Shown here: piece after piece, positions 57,851-64,000 of the stretch
How positions within the stretch are numbered: the stretch's first letter is position 1
How the letters are laid out: each line of letters begins with the position of its first letter
DNA from: Lithodes maja
Taxonomy: Eukaryota > Arthropoda > Malacostraca > Decapoda > Lithodidae
Assembly (NCBI GenBank): GCA_037953745.1
Contig: JBAKBP010001410.1
Coordinates: 150,545 to 214,544, forward strand
Length of the DNA: 64,000 nucleotides
Direction: 5' to 3'
Notes under the pieces: generated by a model
Told to the model about the DNA's origin: nothing
The model's input: the letters and a program-made list of their open reading frames with translations, nothing else
Database searches by the model: none
Position numbers and translations under genes: made by a program

Positions 57851-60162
57851 CCCGTATCCCGGATCGCATCGGAGATCGGCCCAACATTCTTGACCTGTTT
57901 CTAACTTCTAACGCTTCTTCTTATACTGTCGATCTTTTCTCTCCTTTGGGCTCCTCCGACCATAAACTTATCTCTGTCACCTGTCCTATCTCTCCAGTAC
58001 GGCCACCCGATCCTCCTAGCCGGCGGCGCTTGTGGCACTTTGGCGCTGCCGACTGGGAGGCTCTTCGGTAGTACTTCTTTGATTTCCCATGGAATGATTT
58101 CTGCTTCCATGGCCGAGGACCCTCGGAGAGTGCTGAACGCATTACCGAGGTAATCCTATCGGGCATGGAAGCATACATTTCATTCTCTTTCTCTCAGACT
58201 AATGCTAAAAAATCTTGGTTTACTCACGCCTGTTCTACTGCTGTCCGCAATAAGGAGGAAGCATTCAAACAGTACCGACGCCTTAAAACTCAAGACTCTC
58301 ATTCTTCATATGTTTCTGCCCGGAATCAAGCCAAATCTGTTCTTCGACTTGCCAAACACTCTTTCATCAATAATAAATGCACTGAACTATCCAACTCTAG
58401 CTCTACCCAAGCTTTCTGGCATCTAGCCAAAAACCTCTCCAACAATTTATCTTCCTCGTCTTTCCCTCCCCTTTCCCATTCTGATGGCACAACCATCACT
58501 TCTTCCTCTGACAAAGCTAAACTCTTCGCTCAAACTTTTGCTAGAAATTCCACCTTGGATGATTCCGGTGCTATTCCTCCCTCTCCGCCCTCCTCTCTCT
58601 TACTTATGCCTAATATCCTAATCTCTTCTAAAGATGTACTTTCTACCCTCTCTGGGCTTAACACTAATAAGGCGTATGGTCCCGGACGGTGCTCCTCCTG
58701 TTGTTCTCAAAAACTGTGCTTCCGTGCTGACTCCCTGCCTAGGCAAACTCTTTCGTCTCTATCTATCCTCTAACGTCTTCCTTTCATGCTGGAAGTTTGC
58801 TCACATTCAACCTGTCCCAAAGAAGGGTGACCGCTCTCAACCCTCCAACTATCGTCCAATTGCTCTTATCTCTTGTCTTTCTAAAGTTTTTGAAACTATT
58901 CTTGCTTCCAAATTTCTTAAGCATTTCTCTTCTCATAATCTGCTCTCAGATCGCCAGTATGGCTTCCTTAAGGGTCGCTCTACTGGTGATCTTCTTTCAT
59001 ATCTTACTAACTCTTGGTCATCCTCCTTTCGGGACTTCGGTGAGACTTTTTCTATTGCACTAGACATATCGAAAGCCTTCGATAGAGTCTGGCATAAATC
59101 TTTAATATCTAAACTACCCTCCTTCGGTGTCTATCCCTCCATCTGTGCCTTTGTCTCTAATTTCCTTTCCGGCCGTTCCATAGCCGCGGTTGTGGACGGC
59201 CTTTGTTCACTTCCTCACCCTATAAACTCTGGTGTTCCTCAGGGCTCTGTCCTATCTCCTATTCTGTTTCTAATTTTTATAAATGATCTTAACTGTACCT
59301 TAATTCCCATCCATTCATACGCAGACGACTCAACCTTACACTACTCCATTAGTTTTTTAGAACGCCCCAGCCAGCAATCCCTCAACGACAAACGTAATGA
59401 AGCCATAGAACTCTTAAATTCTGATCTAAATACTATTTCCAATTGGGGCAGAGAAAACCTTGTTAACTTTAATGCTTCCAAAACCCAATTTCTCCATCTA
59501 TCTACCCGTCAGGATATCCCAGCGGACTACCCCTTATTCTTCAATAATACAAAAATCAACCCTTCATCTTCTCTCAATATTCTTGGTGTCTCTTTTTCTT
59601 CTGCTCTCATTTGGAAGGACCATATTACCAGTCTTGCTAAGGCAGCCTCCCAGAAGCTGGGTGTGCTCAACCGCCTTAGGGGGTTCTTTTCCCCTGCACA
59701 GCTTCTTGCTCTGTACAGGGGCATAGTGCGCCCTTGTATTGAGTATTGTTCACATGTGTGGGGAGGTTCCTCTCACACCGCTCTCCTAGACAAAGTTGAA
59801 AGGAAGGCCTTTCGTATCATTAACTCCCGTCCACTCACAACTCTCTGCAATCTCTCTCTCTCCGCCGCAATGTTGCATCTCTCTCGCTATTCTATCGCTA
59901 CTATAATAATCAGTGTTCCTCAGAGCTATCCCAGTGCATACCACCTCCTTTACGTAGGGCACGTGGTACCCGTCTTGCAACTCAATCCCACCCCTACTCT
60001 GTGCAACTCTCCAACCCAAGAGTGAAACGTAACTCTCACACTTTCTTCTACTCAACAGCTGAGCTCTGGAACTCTCTCCCAGAATCAGTCTTTCCCTCTT
60101 CCTATGACTTAAATTGCTTCAAACTCCGTGTGTCCAGGCATTTTGGCTCGAACGTCCCTTGA
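57851..60162 (+). pseudogene. LINE ORF2 with endonuclease remnant and RT, broken
   Basis: It starts in the last part of an APE-type endonuclease (LDLFLTSN, GSSDHKLISV with the SDH motif near 57955), then TAG at 58069 in frame. The linker and RT N-terminus follow (58165-58680). Near 58680 an extra C in a C run shifts the frame. RT continues at 58634-60025 with FAHIQPVPKKGDRSQPSNYR, ALDISKAFDRVWHKSLISKL, NSGVPQGSVLSPILFLIFIN and SYADDSTLHYS (YADD at 59318-59329), then HVWGGSSHTALLDKVERKAF. A second shift near 59845-59870 moves the true C-terminus (AELWNSLPESVFPSSYDLNC) to another frame, ending at TGA 60160-60162. Block sequences fit the I/Jockey group. Confidence 0.88.
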
Positions 60163-60255
60163 TTTTGGCCCTGTCACTCTTTCAACTATGGGGGAGGCAC
60201 TCGCTATAGGCAGTTATGCCTTTTGCCTCCCTCAATCACATAAAGAAAAAAAAGA
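57851..60255 (+). mobile_element. 5'-truncated I/Jockey-like LINE in the right arm only
   Basis: The left arm gives the empty site: its sequence GTGGATGAGCTGGTCAGTGT continues directly into AAAAGAGGAAC. In the right arm, GTGGATGA is followed by the LINE and AAAAGAGGAAC resumes after an A-rich tail (TAAAGAAAAAAAAGAAAA). About 12 bases of target (GCTGGTCAGTGT) are missing, so the insertion produced a small target deletion, not a duplication. The LINE starts inside its endonuclease. Confidence 0.88.
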
Positions 60256-60649
60256 AAAAGAGGAACATTTTGAAAGCCACAGTTGCTCGCGCGTTTGGGG
60301 CTAGCAACACGTATTATGAAAACCATGTATCCTCTCTCACTCACTATCCCCCACTTCACTCACTCCACCCCGTAATTGCCGGAGGATAACAGGTTTTTCA
60401 CAACACGTAGACGGAAGTCTATTTATTAATAAATATACACATTTGCAACCTTACATTGTGCTTTTATTTATTTTTTATAGTTTTTGCGGTATTTTTTCTA
60501 TCCTTTCTGGCATTTTTCTTTACCATTTCCCTTGTAGTTTCCCTCAGCTGACAGAAACATCACACAGCCCGGCAGATTTGTAAGTGTCATGGCTGCCTGT
60601 ACAGGTTGTAGTCTCTCCTGTCAGAAATTTGGGACATATTACGAAGTAA

Positions 60650-61560
60650 GGAAGCTACATGGGATTTTGTGGTTCATCACAATTTGGTCTTGCCAACTGG
60701 TAAGTGCGATACATGTGGCAGTGATTTAAAAGTTACTGAAAATAGAGAACAACAGAAATGTGCCAACAGAACAAGGATTACCTTCACCATGCGGTAAGAA
60801 AATCACGCTGTAGATATAATGTCAGCGCTGTTAAAGACACATTCTTTGAAAATGCGCACATATCCATTCCCAAAGTGCTGAATATTGTTTAGTGGTTCTG
60901 TATTAACAAATTACCATATGCAGATGTACTCCTCCAGTGCGATGTTGCCCTCAGTACATGAGTGGACTGCTATTCGTTGTGTCGGGAAGTGGCTATTTTC
61001 TTTTGTGAAAAGCATTCTGATAAACTTGGTGGCCCTGGAAAAAACGTTGAGAGAGACGAAGCCAAGTTTGGGCAAAGGAAATACCACCATGGTCGTGTCA
61101 TTGAGGGCCAGTGGGTTTTCGGGGGCATTGAGAGGGAGTCTCGCAAACATATTCTGCTACCAGTTCCCGACAGAACCAAGGACACCCTAGTCCACAACAT
61201 AAAGCAGTGGATTCTACCGGGAACACACATTCACTCAGATTGTTGGCGTTCATATATCACCCTGTCACTGGAAGGTTATACTCACACTACGGTCAACCAT
61301 TCCCAGCATTTTGTGGACCCTGCTACTGGGTCACATTCTCAGGCTGTGGAAGCAGTTGGAGAGAGGTCAGGGCTTCTATCCCAAGGTACAGTCGTCGGGA
61401 AGAGCACTTCAAGGGGTACTTAGCCCAACACCTCTTTGAACGACAATTCCCTGTTTCCACCGAACGTGTTCACCACTATCTTCTCGCTGCTGCTGAACTC
61501 TACTCTCCTTATTCTCTTCCTCTTCGTCTTCGGAATAAGTTAGATATATGTTATAAAGTA
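60650..61560 (+). pseudogene. Merlin transposase fossil, right-arm copy
   Basis: Plus-strand copy of 30643-31560. It keeps the same TAG (about 60891) and TGA (about 60959) as the left copy. It adds its own damage: rearranged bases near 60750, a one-base loss at the catalytic Glu region (about 61350) that ends the main frame at 61423, and divergence at the C-terminus. First and second Asp motifs (ERDEAKFGQRKYHHGRVIEG, HIHSDCWRSY) are intact; the Glu segment continues in the frame 61207-61593. Confidence 0.85.
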
Positions 61561-61609
61561 ATATATGCTGTGGGAGTGGAGGTAGCCTACTAATATTACT
61601 CGGTTAGGT

Positions 61610-61960
61610 CAGTGAGTTTGTTAGGTTAGGCAAATGACCACACTTGCCGCACATTGTCCCTTATTCTGATATTTATGGTCATGGCCGGGGTGTGGGGGCG
61701 GCAGCCCCCACTAATAATACTAGGTTAGGCAAGGCTAATAACCACACTTGCCTCGCGATATCCCTTACTCTGATATCTATGGTCATGGCGGGGGTGTGGG
61801 GGCGGCAAAGTCCACTAATAATAATAGGTTAGGTTAGGCTAATGACCACACTTGCCTCGCATTATCCCTTTCTCTGATATCTATGGTCATGGCGGGGGTG
61901 TGGGGGTGGTAGCCCCCACTAATAATACTAGGTTAGGTTAGGTTAACTTGTTAGGTTAGG
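61610..61960. repeat. 104-bp tandem array with TTAGG spacers, right arm
   Basis: Inverted copy of 30140-30600 with about three units and TTAGGTTAGG-type joins. One unit fewer than the left arm. Confidence 0.85.
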
Positions 61961-62029
61961 TTAATTAGCTCGCTTGGCTCGTATTTTCAAACACTAACCT
62001 TTTATGCCTCTCCAAATTTCAAACATCCC

Positions 62030-62370
62030 AGCACAGTTTTTAAAAAAATTCGCTCGGATTTTTACAAAGTGGTCTTTTGTGTCTCTGAAATTATGGAAAA
62101 ACTGAGCCAATTTGGTCAATAATTGGCTCGGATTTTATAAAAGTGCCCTGTTGTGTCTCTGAAATAATGCAAAATCCGAGCCAACTTTGGAGAAAACTTG
62201 GCTTGGATTTTTTTAAAGTGACCTTTTGTGTCTATGAAATTATGGACAATCCGAGCCAACTTTGTACAAAAATTGGCTCGGATTTTTACAAAGTGGTCTT
62301 TTGAGTCTGAAATTATGGAAAATCTGAGCCAACTTTCGACAAAACTTGGCTCGGATTTCGGAAAAGTGGG
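62030..62370. repeat. 72-77-bp self-complementary tandem array, right arm
   Basis: Inverted copy of 29738-30070 with five units. Confidence 0.9.
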
Positions 62371-62654
62371 ATTTTAGGTGTTTCACACATTCCTATTCTT
62401 CCTTATTTTACTGTATTATTTTAACCCCACATTTTTCCTGATCTTCATAGCCCTCCCCACTATCGGGGGGAGTTATCTTATGATTCTTGGATAATGGGGT
62501 TATATAGGGTTTCTCCCACAGTGGAATTATAACTAATAGCATCAAAACTACCATTTATAAAATAAATTGGAACCAACAAATGGCAAATAAGGCTGTAAGT
62601 CTTTTCCCTATAATTACCAAAATATTAAAGCCAGAATTATTATCAGTTATATCT

Positions 62655-62965
62655 CTACTATCTGGCACAACGGTAGTGCGTTCAACAATCAAAAGGTCCT
62701 GGGTTTGACTCCCGAGAATACCTAAGGGGAGGTTTGTTTGTTTGCTGGACCCTCTTCTCTCATGTTTTGCCCCCTTCGTTTAGCGATTTAAGACTTTTTG
62801 CGCCAAGTAGGTGACAATGTTTTCCTGGTGAGCGATAGCGAACCTGTAATCTAGGAGAAAGCGGCCTTCGGAACGGTACATTTGTTTTCCCCGAAAACAT
62901 TGCAAATTTATCTGGAATAGGTCTTGGGGATATTTTATAAAGCTTGGTGGAGGTTTTGGGAAGAA
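62655..62965 (+). repeat. SINE-like repeat, right-arm copy
   Basis: tRNA-like head (TGGCACAACGGTAGTGCG, then GGTTTGACTCC) at about 62662-62730 and a body with CCTGGTGAGCGATAGCGAAC, ending near GGAGGTTTTGGG. Inverted copy of 29130-29460. Confidence 0.6.
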
Positions 62966-64000
62966 ACTAGACATGATAAATGAATACATATATAAATATA
63001 TAAATAACCAAATAATAACAAGTACATTAAGCACGTGTGTTGACGGCCTCCTTATACACGAAGCCTCTGTTCACCAAGCAGTATAATATAGGAACCTGGT
63101 GTTAGCGGACATTTGTGACGTACAATTGCCCACATAAGTTATGTTCCTCGTTGTGATATTATATGTAACATTACAAATTAGTATGCATGGTTTACGAGTA
63201 TGGTTTATATTTGATTATAAGTTGAATAGGCACCTGAATTTACCACTGCATTATGAAACTACCCTCTTCATTCAATCATACACATTAGTTTTCCATTTAT
63301 AGGATCACTAAGAGGAAGAAAACGTATGAGGGCAACTTTACCATCCGGGGAGGTAAATGTAAAAGTAACTTGGATAACATACAGTAACTCCTTGTACACT
63401 CAGATGGCATAGTCTCCAGCCCATCCATAATAATTCGTAGGCCCACTATGTTTTCCTTTATACAATCATAACTATATAGTTATTAACTTGCTTATCAATA
63501 AAGAACATATGAAGTTTTGCAGTTTGATGTATAGAAATTCTTATTCATAAGTTCAATTCCAGAGATATTTTGCATGGATAACACACCCGATATACCCATC
63601 ATGGTAGCTTTAAATTGTTATTAAAATGAAAGGTCATGGAAGTGCGAGATGCGAATTGGCACACCCATTAAGTAAATATAGCAAGTTTTCATATTACACA
63701 CAAACACGAGGATTACAAAAGCCTACCTGGGTGATTAACGTGAACGGTTACACGAGCGGCCGACCATTTCAGTATTTCCAAACACACAGAATTGCTGGGG
63801 CTTATCTGGAGCTATACATTCTGCCCGGGAGCTGGAGTGGAGTTTTATTAGAGGCTCTTGGGTGATCCGTTAGTCAGTCAGTCAGTCTGTTTGCTGCTTA
63901 ATCTGACAATCAGCTAGTAGGTATGTTGCTAATGGATCAATTATATATATAGACACAGTTATCCATATTTTGTGTGTGTGTGTGTGTGTGTTAAATACAA
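62966..64000. other. Outer right palindrome arm, no genes
   Basis: Mirrors 28115-29120. Only short ORFs, and a (GT)n tract at 63972-63991 at the window end. Confidence 0.6.

Larger units (their letters stand above)
56480..64000. repeat. Right arm of the large palindrome (truncated by window end)
   Basis: Inverted copy of 28115-33336. It contains, from inside out: the non-coding inner part, a LINE insert (57851-60255), the Merlin fossil, the 104-bp and 72-77-bp arrays and the SINE-like repeat. It reaches the window end while still matching the left arm (last bases match 28113-28140), so the palindrome probably continues outside. Confidence 0.9.

Noticed and set aside
28115..64000. Palindrome as a pure assembly artefact
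   Set aside because: The arms differ by substitutions, array unit number, private frameshifts and a LINE; an artefact would give identical arms. Not formally excluded without reads.

Overview
The window looks like gene-poor nuclear DNA of an arthropod, most plausibly a decapod crustacean. The evidence is very long (TA)n/(CA)n arrays, 4-bp-target Ty3/Gypsy elements, Penelope-like, RTE-like and I/Jockey-like non-LTR elements, a Merlin (IS1595/ISXO2-type) transposase fossil, several MITE families and short TTAGG-type repeats. The taxon is an inference. I find no convincing host gene, rRNA, functional tRNA or CRISPR array. Almost every long open frame belongs to a transposable element or is a by-product of simple repeats. 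Layout: 1-3018 holds two diverged LTR copies in opposite orientation, related to the LTR of the Gypsy element at 36-45 kb. 3-11.5 kb holds MITEs (a 233-bp element with 45-bp perfect inverted ends; four of the five members of a TTAA-flanked ~480-bp family), a 13-copy 30-bp minisatellite, tRNA-derived SINE pieces and (TA)n. 11535-19315 is a complete minus-strand LTR element with near-identical 970-bp LTRs but a broken gag and pol. 19.3-20.3 kb holds two more MITEs. 20.74-25.67 kb is a composite CA/TA array of about 5 kb, interrupted by a decayed hAT element. 25.67-26.03 kb is a foldback repeat, and 26.38-27.23 kb a decayed Penelope-like element. 28115-33336 and 56480-64000 (cut by the window end) are the two arms of a large imperfect palindrome. 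Each arm carries the same fossil Merlin transposase, the same two tandem arrays and the same SINE-like repeat; only the right arm has an added I/Jockey-like LINE. Between the arms lie a 5'-truncated RTE-like LINE with a 12-bp target duplication, a TTAA MITE, and a ~1.3-kb terminal-inverted-repeat element (36136-53776) whose left inverted repeat was split by two LTR elements only 14 bp apart. A GAT/GTA-rich array and an anonymous ~1.5-kb stretch follow. The main biological point is that all three Gypsy-type elements have integrase upstream of reverse transcriptase and RNase H (Gag-PR-INT-RT-RH). This is the order of copia-like elements and of the unusual Gmr1 group of Ty3/Gypsy elements, not that of ordinary Gypsy elements. 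The copy at 36173-45298 is nearly intact (one in-frame TAG in gag). The copy at 11535-19315 is recent by its LTRs yet multiply broken. The copy at 45313-52493 is older and has lost the end of RT and all of RNase H.
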